This document shows positions 21,701-32,590 of a DNA stretch of 64,000 nt, in pieces. The notes beneath the pieces were generated by a model. The model searched no databases. It was given only the letters and a program-made list of their open reading frames with translations, and was not told the origin of the DNA. Made by a program: the position numbers and the translations under genes. The stretch is from Ciborinia camelliae (taxonomy: Eukaryota; Ascomycota; Leotiomycetes; Helotiales; Sclerotiniaceae): contig JANPYM010000006.1 in assembly GCA_025890175.1 (NCBI GenBank), positions 2,574,073 to 2,638,072 on the forward strand, given 5' to 3'. Every line of letters starts with the position of its first letter. Positions within the stretch are counted from its first letter, which is position 1.

Positions 21701-24700
21701 AATTCATGTTAAGAATTACAATGATCCAGCCGGGGTCTCATTGGTCAAACATCTGATCATAATCCTTTGAGATGATTGGGTGGCAAGAGATTATTGTGGT
21801 TTCCCATCAGGAATTTTTGCAGAATCTGAAATGAACAAATGCAGAGAATATGTATTCACACATTCGACTGATCACACTCTGATTCACCAGACCGATTGCG
21901 TCACCGGCGTCCATCAATTATTCAGAAGATTGCATCAATGTTTACACCCAGAAATATTCAAGGAGGTGTGGAAACCAGGAACACTGGAGATCATGAACGC
22001 TCAACTATATTTTGGGTTCCACCGTCCGCCCGTCTTTATGATTTAGAGAATTGCACAAACTTTACCACCTTGGGGGAAATTGCAGAGCCACTTTCCAATG
22101 TCAGATTCAAGCATACTGGGGGCGCAAAAGTCCAGTTTTCCCTCAGACTAACGTTTAAGTATATTCTTTACAACAAGCTTCAAAGCCTTGCAGAGCGAGG
22201 CAAATCCGAGAGTGACTATAAACGTGGTGGTATTCTACGTCATAAATATTCTCATTTTATCAAGTGGCTTGGATTTTGGACGTAATAACGGAGCCGTGAT
22301 GGAACGAGATGAATGGAAACGCATCGATGTGGTCGTAAGGAATGCCGCAGAAAAATTGCCCTTGGTGGCCTCACCAGCGCTTCGAAATGACGTACAATGT
22401 CAAAACGAAAGAGCGGGGACGGAGAAGAAGAGGAGGGAGAAGAAATGAATCGAGGACCATGATATTACTACCCGGGCATGGTTATCTTGAGTGGCAAGCT
22501 ACATTCTAAGCTTTGGATGTTCCGTCACATCATATCACGAAGTGTCCAAAACTATTTTTGCTTCTCATGGCAATATATGGGAAAGAAAAAGAATTTCAAG
22601 AGGCATTGATTGCTGATATGAAGGGAGTTAGCCGATCTTGAGGATAAATCGGAGGAAGAAGAGACGGAGGAGGGAAGGGAGAGCTGATTACAGAATGACA
22701 ACAGGATGGAGGGGACGAAAGATGTCGCGAGAGAGGAAGAGCGACATTGTTTTACTTTCGGCGTTTGGAATGGCTCTGGCATACTTTCTTGCAATAACGT
22801 GCCCCTATCTAGTCGCAGTCGATATACAAGGAGTTTGCCTAGTTCTCCTCGAGCACTTCTTCGAACACAGATATCGAGTACGATATTGGAGCAACGTACC
22901 CGGTAGAAATTCAACAGAGAGCGATGCAGCAATGTGCCAGAGTTGCAGCCAAAAACTCACTTAACCCAAAGTCGTCGAGTTCCATTTCGCAAATATCAAC
23001 CCACCAAAGGAACCCCTACCTCCTCTCCTATAAGGGATATCGAGATGAGAATTGGATCCCAAGATTTGAAGAATGCGCAAATGGGAGGATTGTATCCTCC
23101 AATGCCCTATCCAATATTGAATACCAATCATGAAATTTCAAATAACATAGAAATGGATATCGCAAGACCGAGAATTTAGTCGATGTTGACAACTTTTTTC
23201 TCAGAGCCGCAAATTAACCCAATGATATCCGTTTGGTTTACGGGTTATTTAGAGTAGGGAGATGGGGACTCGTTGTGCCAAGGGAACCCTAAGGACCTGT
23301 CGGGTCGAGGAGGAATGAGTCGTCGGGTCGATGACACTGGGAGGAACCATCGGTTCGAAGGGAGGACTCGGAGATTAGACGCGAGAGATATTGATAGGGC
23401 AGCGAGATTGGTCAGGCAGTTCACAAATTTCCCCGATGACAATACGGAATTCTCCAGAGGCAGTTTTGATTGGTAATGCAAATGGAGATTCTAATCAGAA
23501 TTGTTCCATAATCGAACCGGCGAGTTCCAATTTGGCTGGAGCTATACGTTTACTCGAGCCAATGCTAAAAGGATCTCAACCTAGGATTTGATGAATTTGA
23601 TATGCACCCCAGATGAGTTGAACATGCAAAAACCAGGACCGGGAATCCTGGAGGACCCTTGAGACCCCTATCGGACGATAACGGAGTAAGAGAACTTCCA
23701 TTCCGAAGTTGGGTGTTGTGGCCAATGTTTTGTTTTAAGGGGGGGAGCCTACACTTCGGTACGAGAATTCTTAGAGAACACTGTGTCGAGCAAGTCTATT
23801 CGAGCGACAGAATTCCCTCATCAACATATTAGTTGCACTGCAGGGAATGGTGAAACCGGATCTCTCTCAACCTAGGATTATCGACAATTTTATTATTGAA
23901 ATTGCTATCCAACAATCAAGTATTCAAATGTCAAAGCACCATTTTATGATCACAGGCAACTCTACAAATCCGCATCCTACTAATAGGAAAAGAGCATTGT
24001 AAGATGGAGCCCGGGCCGATTCTATGTTACCAAATAAAAGAGCACGTTCAGTAGCTTTCTCAAATGTGTTATCGAAAATACATTCAAACGATGCGACGGC
24101 AGAAGAATCATCCAGTTCGCTACTTTCCTACCATAAAGTTGCCACTGCTTGGTCACAGAAGACAGACGATGGCGGAACCTCGTCCACTGCCTGATGATAG
24201 ACCTTTAAATCCCAAAATGACTGGTCCAGAATTGATCCAGTGGTACATGGGGTTTGAGAAGAAAAGGGACCGACTCCTATCTATCTTGCGTCCCTATGTC
24301 ACCGAAATGCCAGATGGAGAATTGATCAGTCGGTATGGAATTCGAGCGAAGTGATTGAATCTACAGGTCTGTCATTGGCGAACAGTCAACCATTCAAATG
24401 CCACATGCAGATTTTACATCAATCACAAACACTATGATCCCCAATTCCGATCCGTATACGATTTGGAAAAGAGACGACCAAACCAGGAAACGCAAGCCAG
24501 CACAGTGGGGAAGACAAACCCCGATGATGACATGTATCGGAAATTCCTTCCGCATCAACCATAACAAATCTTCTCTCGACGTAACCGAGGAATCCAAGAA
24601 AATCCTTCGTGAAATGATTCCCCAATAAGAGAACCGGAATGTAGGATACCACCCGCATCCCCAATAGCCCAATTCTATGATTTTTCTCTGCTCAAAGCAG

Positions 24701-27180
24701 CACAACAACGTCGGAGGTAAATCCTTATAGAAACACCCAGGATTGCGGCATCAACATTAGGCTGAATTGAGATATCCTACAGGTTCAGTGTTATGATACC
24801 TTTTGCTAGCTATGAATTACGAAGCGGATCAAGGAATACCTTTTCAAGGCTTATCTACCTTGGCAGATTCCTTAACGATCCAAGATGTTTGTTGAAGTTA
24901 ATGAGAGAGACTGGAACAATTCTTTGAGGTTCTCGAGCCACAGATTACTCCCGGCCTGGAACTGAGATATCCTCATCTGGTTTTGACTTCTTTTGTCAAC
25001 CGGAGGTTATGCCAGTAGTCCTGGAACCTATGCAGAACATGAATGTCAAATTGGTTTCTTCATCTTCAAAGATATTATCCAACTCTTCATCCTTTGTTTG
25101 AGAATGCCAATGACAAACAAAAAACTACAGTCAAATATTTGGTTTTTGAATTAACAAAATGATCAAATCTCCAAGAACCTTTACGCCCGGTATAACTCAC
25201 TAGGGTGTCGACCCCAAAGAGAATGCCCGCTGAAGAAAGTTTCAGTCGAAACTCTAGCAATTGATAAATTCAGATTCCGACCCACAGAGATGCAACATTG
25301 GATTTGAAACAATCACTTGGAATACTGCTAAGCTCGAATCTAATGATTGACATCGACCGCAGTCTTTGGGTAAGAGCTTTTCCAACGATGCTCGCGGAAA
25401 TGGCACTCGACTACTACCATGCAAACCTTGGAAGCATGCCTCAGGAACTAGAGGGAATGTGCCATATGATCGCATGGATAACAGGTTTCCCGCCAATCAT
25501 TCAATCATGATCCAAATGAACATGATGAGATCTTAAAACCATATTAGAAAACATTCGAGCCGACCGAGAGATGAAGGAATTTTGGATATGGAACTCCAAT
25601 TTTGAAGGATATAATGAAGATGTTAACGGAGACGAGGGCTTAACTGATGATGAGGAACTATCTTTGAGGAGAGACAACATGTGTTATCTCTTCAATGCCC
25701 TCAATTTCATCTTAGCGCATATCCACATTAAACCACGAACACACTCAAAAGCAGATGCAAATTCCGCTCCTATTGTTACCATCCATCGGTTGTACGCCCA
25801 TAAAATACATACCTCCACCTCAATCAACAACCCCCTCGAAATGTTTCTACAACAATTACCGCCTCAAGCTCAAGAAAGTAGATATGCCACCCCGATCTTT
25901 CAAAAAAGCTCTGAAGCTCCCGATTTCCTTCCTGCTACAAATTCCACATCAATTGCCCAAATCCAGGCTGTTGAAGTCAAATCCCAACCGCCGACCGCTG
26001 CCGAACATGTTTCGGGGTCTGGAGGCGGTAGTTATTTATCAGCCTCCCAACGACCGCCTCCTGCCAAAACCGGGCTCCCCCACAGTCAAGAGCTGGCTGC
26101 AAGGTGGATGGACATGGTCATGGGCCAGAAACAAGCAAGCCAACCACTGTAATATTCCCGATTGACAGCGAGCATTCACTTGCCCCAAGACAGATCCGCC
26201 GTCACTACTTGTACTTGCATATTATTGAACCGGGTTCAGATTTCGGGACAGAAGAAACAAAGGATTTTAGATTCGGAAGAGATCATCCGATTATCACGAA
26301 CTTTCCAAGCGATACTTATACAGCACTAGGTAGTTGTATCAAAGAGGGAATTCCTTGCAAAGCATACCATGAGATTTAACCCATCTATTGATACCGCTCA
26401 TATGACTACCTAATAAGAGACGAATATTGGCAAGGCTATCGACGGAATAAATCGAAGTACGAGTATGCATTGATCTGTTAGAAATGGGGCGTGGGGAGAG
26501 AGGAACATGAGGTGTCCACTCTGTAGGGGTATTTATTTGAGAATCTGGCTGAATGGACTTTCGCATCCTACAAAGGCTAGATGGGAGTCATATCGACTGC
26601 TTAGTATGGGACGGGACGAACCGTCACCAAACCAAGCTTCCTATGGAGATTTCTATCAGTTCACTCTTGTTTCAGCTAATTCTTTATGGAAGAAACCGAA
26701 AGATGATACGTTTAGTATTAGAGATAGAGGAGGATATGACCTGGCGATCGCAGAGTTATGTTTGCTGAGTCTATGAGGCAAACGCTGATATTCCTTTCCA
26801 AGAGATGCAAAGAAATCTCAAAATTTTGAAAGACTCAGCGGGAAGACTAGACGGAATGGCATTGGTTAAGGACGTCCTGGTGCACCTTACCCTGCACCTT
26901 GAGACCATTCGAAAACGATGTGTCGAAATTGGAATAATGGTTCATGCTACTTACTCGTTTGTACAAGGAAAAACACAAAGAAGCCATTCATGAATGGTCC
27001 GTCCCAATGTGCTTGCGAATCTGCAACTTCGAAAACTTCGAAACACAAAATGGGGACGAAAACTTCCAGACTTTTCTTCGACCTCTCACTCTGCTGTCTA
27101 ATACTCTATTGCTGATTTCACTACAACAAGCTTTGCATGAAACTGCAGTAACCGGCAAACCATTCCAGCATCCAAAAATT

Positions 27181-27230
27181 CAAGCACCCAAAACTCAAGC
27201 ACCCAAAACTCAAGCACCCAAAAGTTCAAG
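27181..27230 (+). repeat. Short tandem repeat, 13-bp unit
   Basis: A unit CAAGCACCCAAAA, with C/T changes, is repeated about four times just before the solo LTR. Confidence 0.7.
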
Positions 27231-27236
27231 CACAAC

Positions 27237-27462
27237 TGTTGGGAAAATCATGTGACCTACCGGTCACGTGATCAGGCACGTGACGGTTCGACTAGCATCG
27301 CGAACCTACTAGAACGCCTAGTGCGTCCTAGTACGTTCTAGTACAGCACTAGACCTCTATATAATCATCTACTCTAGTATAGCTTTATCAATCAGAGATT
27401 ATCAACATACACACTACAGATTGAAAGTACTTTACACTTTTGAAACCACGTTGATACCAACA
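27237..27462 (+). mobile_element. Solo LTR (family A), 226 bp, TSD ACAAC
   Basis: It starts TGTTGGGAAAATCATGTGAC and ends GTTGATACCAACA. Perfect 5-bp duplications ACAAC lie at 27232-27236 and 27463-27467. A CTATATAATC TATA box lies in the middle, and several CTAGT-rich short palindromes precede it. It is inserted in the decayed tract. Confidence 0.85.
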
Positions 27463-28830
27463 ACAACAAATCTCAAAATGGAATTAGTCTCGCAAATATG
27501 CGGATATTTCTGGAAGGGTATGATACAAGATCGGCCCCAACTTTATAATGAGATTTAACGATATAATCTTCGAGGTATTGTTCCAAAAGAATCTTCGCAT
27601 TTTACTTTGCCCGAATTCAGATCCACTTATTGGCCAGGACTGCGATGGAAAGGATACAGATTCAGCCGGGTGATGAAAGCAGAATTGAAGTGAAACACAG
27701 CAACAAATAACCCAAGATATTGGCAGGATGTCTAAACCTTGATGAGAGAGATTGCAATCCAAGCTTTGGAATATGTTAACGCTAAGAATAGAGAGGAAAA
27801 TCAAACTCGTCCAAATGCAACCCTCCAGCTCTGCCTATTACGCTCTTGCTCAATTCCCATCGTATTTCACAGACCAAAGGTGGACGATTAGGCAGTTTGC
27901 CACCGAGACCTGGCCCTCACTATGGAAGTTATAGCAACGTTAGATCTACCGCAAAGTATTTCCAAGCCTTTGATACCAAACTTTTCCACTGCCCAATTGA
28001 CAGCGATTAATTACCTATACAAGAAGTCTCCCAAGGAACCTTTCAGAGATGATAGGAGACATACTTTCTGAGTATCATTTTTCAACCAAAGTATAATGGG
28101 ATATAGACTGGGATGCTATTCTTGGCTTGCACGTCATTTCACCAGGGCAAATCCGGGTTGTGCAACTTCTGGACCATGTAACCTTGTTCCTCCTCACAAA
28201 GATCTCCTCAAAAAACAAATTCATTCTCTGGTTGCAAAACAAGGGATGCATTTGTGAAGCAAACTCGTGGCTTGTCCAAAAATCCACTGAAGAGAGAACA
28301 AGGAAGTGGAGTTTCAAGACTCGTAGCTAGCCATGGAGCATCGTCAAATTTTGAGCATTACAGTATGAGCCCGAATATTTTGGAAGAATATTGGGAGGTT
28401 TGAGGGAAAAGATACTTTCAATATGATGGAAGATCCTCCTGCAGACACAGATCCGAAAAAGATTTTGGGGCGGTGGGTCTAGGGAGGTCAGGTTTGGCTC
28501 CTATAAGCAACAGCAATGAAGAGCATAAGAACATTGATCACAAAACAAAAGCGGTTATGGAGAACAACACACAGAAGAAGGCAATATGGCCTAACGGATC
28601 AAGCCAAAGCATCCCTTCCTCAGTTTTGGGTCGACCGACGCTCAAGATGGAGAAAGAGCAAATGTATGCAAGCTTCTCGAACATACGGGACCTGCTGGAT
28701 GATCGGACTAAACGTCACATCAATATTTACCGACTTGATCAGGCTCCAGCTTATACTACTTAGATGGAGAGACCGATTGTTCGTAAGCATTACCGTTGAG
28801 GCAAGAATCCGCCAATAACCCTAAGTTAAC

Positions 28831-29109
28831 TGTTGCGCCAATGGTGAGTTGGGCACGTGACCGAGTGCACCCGCACTCGCGCGGATCACTTCGACATAGG
28901 TCCCACGATCTACAATCTTATTATTAGAACCTCGTCAAGAATAATACATACAACCTCATAAATAATCGAGGCCTTAATATTGGTACTTCAATCCCCCAAT
29001 TCTATCCTTCATAGAATAGAATAAAAGAGGGAGGGAATGATTCTGATGGTGTAGAGTTTCTTGTTAGGATACTCTACTTTCTACTCTACAACCACCAAAA
29101 CCCGGCACA
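28831..29109 (+). mobile_element. Probable solo LTR, 279 bp, TSD TTAAC/TTAAT
   Basis: It starts TGTTGCGCCAATGG and ends ACCCGGCACA. Flanks TTAAC (28826-28830) and TTAAT (29110-29114) differ by one C/T transition. The CACGTGACC motif near the start recurs in other LTRs of this window. Confidence 0.5.
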
Positions 29110-29420
29110 TTAATCTTTCCTCGATCAAAAGGAAGGTTTCTGGGATTGCTCGAATCACTGAAGCTAATCGTGGTTTTGGATTTAATGACGAGGATAATGA
29201 CCTAGAAATTGAAGATGAATACTGCAAGCTCGAGCTTCCTGCTCCAGAAGTTATCCCCAATCGAGAGAAGAAAGCCCCTCTTTGCATTCTGGCCAAGGGC
29301 TTTCTCCCAATCCAGTGTTCAGTGTCTTTAGTGGTATCTATTATCCCTGGCGCCATTTTTACGCGAAATGTCCCTTCAAGATATTCTAGTGGAAAGATGA
29401 GAAGATTGTTCTTGCAATGA
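29110..29420 (+). pseudogene. Gene fragment with EDEYCK motif
   Basis: An open stretch of about 100 codons includes GFNDEDNDLEIEDEYCKLEL. A second fragment at 30560-30620 repeats the EYEDEYCKVDL part at DNA and protein level. No full gene is recovered, so both are probably pieces of a duplicated, broken gene. Confidence 0.4.
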
Positions 29421-29446
29421 AGGCAACCGTTTCTGCGTTTGGGGGT

Positions 29447-29554
29447 TGTTACGGCAGTACTGCCTCACGCATATAAAGGGCTACGCCCTTTATATGCGTG
29501 AGGCTCTTCAAGCAATACATAATATTTCACTCTCGATGCGTCAGCATCGTGACA
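29447..29554 (+). mobile_element. 108-bp solo LTR with perfect internal hairpin, TSD GGGGT
   Basis: The termini are TGTTACGGCAG and GCATCGTGACA. Perfect 5-bp duplications GGGGT lie at 29442-29446 and 29555-29559. Inside, 29462-29481 and 29485-29504 are perfect 20-bp inverted repeats with a 3-nt loop, and the arms contain ATATAAAGG (a TATA box on both strands). It is very short for an LTR and resembles small non-autonomous LTR elements. Confidence 0.8.
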
Positions 29555-30194
29555 GGGGTACAGGTTAGGATATCGAGGTCCCGACATAAATCATGGATTC
29601 CTTGTATGGGAGATAAACTTTGCGACGAATATTGACCAAGCCAATAAACAATAAGCGTGGGAAAAGCCTCCGAACCTTCCTGCATTGCTTAGCACTATAC
29701 TGTTGAAACGAAAGGTAAAAGGGTTAACTTTTCGGCCCAAGGAAACACACACACACCGAAGTCCCCAAAAGAGACCTTTCATGACGCTATGGAATGTTTA
29801 TCTGGCTAAGGATGTATAATACATGGCTAAGGATGGCAGTATAATACCATGGCGGGAAGAAGAGAGCAACAATGAAGGAGGAGATAACTTCTACCTTATC
29901 ATCCATCAATACGGCTCCCTCATTCTGGATGGAAACCAGACATGGTTTAAGAGCGAGATATGGAAAAGAACTCCTTAACAATGGGCCAAAACTAAGCATA
30001 CGAATCGAGAACCTCGTCGAGGACAAAAAACCTATCCACCGCTAGCAGAAGAGCAAGAAAAGACAACAACAAGGTCAAGAAGAACGAGAATCTCATTCAT
30101 CCACCCCTAACCAAACAGCAACATTTGCAAGCTCAATTCATGAAAATCCAATGCGGCTTCTGGGTGGAATTATATTATGGATAGATAATCAAGA

Positions 30195-30520
30195 ACGAGG
30201 GATAGGCAGGCAGGGTACGTCGGGTACTCGGTGAATGATGGTCCGCCGCGAGGGAGAGGAGGGAGCGAATTTCACTAATATCCAATCCTAAGTACACATC
30301 TGCTAAAGTTACTAGGATGCTCAGATGTGCTGGATATATGAGATTTCAGTTGGGAGATGGTGAATTGAAGGGAATTCAGGATACCAAGGAGCAAAGGACA
30401 GGCAGATAGCGATGCTGCAATATTAGGTACTCATTGAATGATCGTCCTTTCCCCCGAGGACGACTTCCCAACATCTAAGAATGCGAATCCCAAATCTTTA
30501 CATGTCTGCGGAAGTTACTC
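30195..30520. repeat. Diverged tandem duplication, unit about 205 bp
   Basis: The stretch at about 30205-30330 (GGTACTCGGTGAATGATGG, later ACACATCTGC.AAAGTTACT) is repeated at about 30425-30520 (GGTACTCATTGAATGATCG, later TACATGTCTGCGGAAGTTACT). Many differences are transitions. Confidence 0.6.
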
Positions 30521-30718
30521 AGAGGAATCTATCTGCGGAGGTGCAAGGTGCAAGGTACCACAACTCGGATCGGAATATGAAGATGAATATTGCAAGGTTG
30601 ATCTTTTATCACGGATGGCAGTTCATTATATGACGTGACGATCATAAACATCATGGGCAAAGAGAGATACAAGTTCACTTTTGCCGAGTACCTACATCTG
30701 TCAGATAAATATATGTCT

Positions 30719-30860
30719 GGAATGAAGTAGAAGGGTTTTGGGGCAGGAGCAGAACAGGCAGGAGCAAAAATCCGACCTCTCCATCCATTTTATTTTATAG
30801 CGATCAACTCACGTGATTTTTCCCATCCCATCCCATCTTCCATAATTTACTTCACTTCAC
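30719..30860 (+). repeat. Dispersed repeat R1, copy 1
   Basis: The core AATGAAGTAGAAGGGTTT, then GGCAGGAGCA, then TTTTATAGCGATCAACTCAC and CATAATTTACTTC, is shared with copies at 43.5, 47.7 and 62.8 kb. Confidence 0.7.
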
Positions 30861-30910
30861 TTCGCATCGCAAACCGCTCCAAAAGAACTTTCGATTTTAT
30901 TTACAGCGAT

Positions 30911-32590
30911 CGACTCATGTGGATGATTCGGTTCGGTATCTACTAACGCTGAAGGCCCTTGGTTGGAGGGAAAAAAGGCGCGCGTGTGTCCCCTCTCTCC
31001 CCAAGGTTGACGCTTCGTTTCAGGCTCTGTGCGCTCCTATATCCATCTATCTAATAATACCTACCTACGCCTTATTGCGATATCGATTGATGATGCGATT
31101 TCAGTTCCTGCGCTCTAGCAATAGCAATGGCGAAATATGTATGATCCTGGAGCATTTAGGTACATAGCTAGTACATAGTTAGGTGTTCGATCTATTAAGC
31201 AATTTTATACGTATATATATATATAGATACGTATATGTAGATTTCCGAGACGTCTGAGTGATAGCAGTGATAGCAACGAAGGGAATGTTTTCCATTTTCC
31301 ATTTTTGCGAATCATATGATTCTGATACCAATTTTGATTATTGGGTTTAAATTCTAGTGGCATTACTGTTTTCATTTAATATAGATTTATATGATCGGAT
31401 GGAGAATTGTATGTTTTGTTTTGCTGGAGATTAAGGGGTGTGATTAAAAGGGAACTGGCAACCCTCTCTCTCTTTCTCTCTCTCTCGTCTATAATAATCT
31501 TATATCTTATGAATAATGATTCATTCTGATTCCTACATGCTTTACTTCTCCCCCCCTATCTCCTCCTTCCCCTCCCCCCTATCTTCTCCTCTATAAAAAC
31601 AACACCGCCACCGCAACCGCCACTGCCAGAACGCGACGTCTATTTATCTTCGCCATTTATCTTCATCTTCTCCCGTCCCCATCCAAGGCAATCCAAGGCA
31701 ATCCGAGGCAATCCGAGGCAGCAAAGGGACTTAGAAATTTGGGGAGGGAGGAAGAAGCATGGAAGTTCAAGATTGAAAGTTCAAAATTAGAGATTAAATA
31801 ATTAAATAATCGAACGTCGTTTGTATATCTCAAATGAAGATGAAAAAGAAAAAAAAGAAGAGATACTCTGTCTCTCTCTACATATATGTATATATAAAGT
31901 AATAAACTTTAAACATCGCGTTCTGTCTAGCTGTCGAGACACGAACACGATGTTAGTTAGTTTGATAGTTTGATGATTTATTTATTTAGGTAGGTAGGTA
32001 GGTAGGTAGATAGGTACAGGTAGGTAATAAATTATAATAATAATATAACATAACCCTCCTATTACTACTCCACACATCACATCGCATTACATCACTTCCC
32101 ATCCCATCCCATCCCATCGCATCGCATTGCATCCCATCCCATCACTCATCACATCACACTTAACATCACATCACATCACACACCACAGGTAAGGATATAC
32201 AGTCAAGATACGATTCCATTCGATTGCATTCATTTTGACCACCACGACTACCCTACGCTATACTAGGTAAGCTATACCATACCAAGCCACGCTATACCTT
32301 ACCAAGCCAAACCATACCATACCATACTACGCTATACCACAGCCAGCCAAGCCAACCAATCACCATCATCACTCAGACCATGACCATGACCATGACCATC
32401 AATCAGACCATCAGACCATCAGACCATCAGATCCGAATCCAATAGCCCAACCAGCCCACCCTCCAACACTTAACTTCCAAGTACAGCACAGCCCAGTACA
32501 GCCCAGTACAGCCCAGCCCAGCCCAGCACGGCAAAGACAAACAAACCCCCGAATCAAGCCAAGCCCAACGCGCAAGAAATTTTCATATTT
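30911..32590. other. 3' flank of acrB, simple-sequence rich
   Basis: No gene is seen. There is a TAGG run at 31986-32010 and stretches of CATCACAT/CATCCC (32080-32185). Further short tandem arrays include ACCATG, CAGACCAT (32380-32430) and CAGCCCAGTA (32480-32525). These lie just beyond the acrB stop and would fall in or near its 3' UTR. Confidence 0.5.

Larger units (their letters stand above)
18741..28830 (+). pseudogene. About 10 kb of decayed plus-strand coding sequence
   Basis: Plus-strand segments of clear protein character follow one another with frameshifts and stops. Examples are 20380-20673 (ALQEAAITGKPFQRSGFP), 20981-21583 (200 codons open), 24064-24354 (PLPDDRPLNPKMTGPELIQW), 25290-25500 (RAFPTMLAEMALDYYHANLG), 25571-26152 (193 codons open), 26104-26379 and 27740-28070. 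The 25.3-kb piece has the look of a retroelement Gag-type capsid helix, but no reverse transcriptase YxDD, integrase or zinc knuckle was found. A motif TGKPFQ with its upstream helix occurs at both 20.4 and 27.15 kb, so the tract contains a duplication. I read it as an old degenerate mobile or repeated gene array. No functional protein is claimed. Confidence 0.5.

Noticed and set aside
22552..22932. Minus-strand open frame of 126 codons inside the decayed tract
   Set aside because: All other coding-like pieces in the tract are on the plus strand, and this frame mirrors a purine-rich plus-strand stretch.
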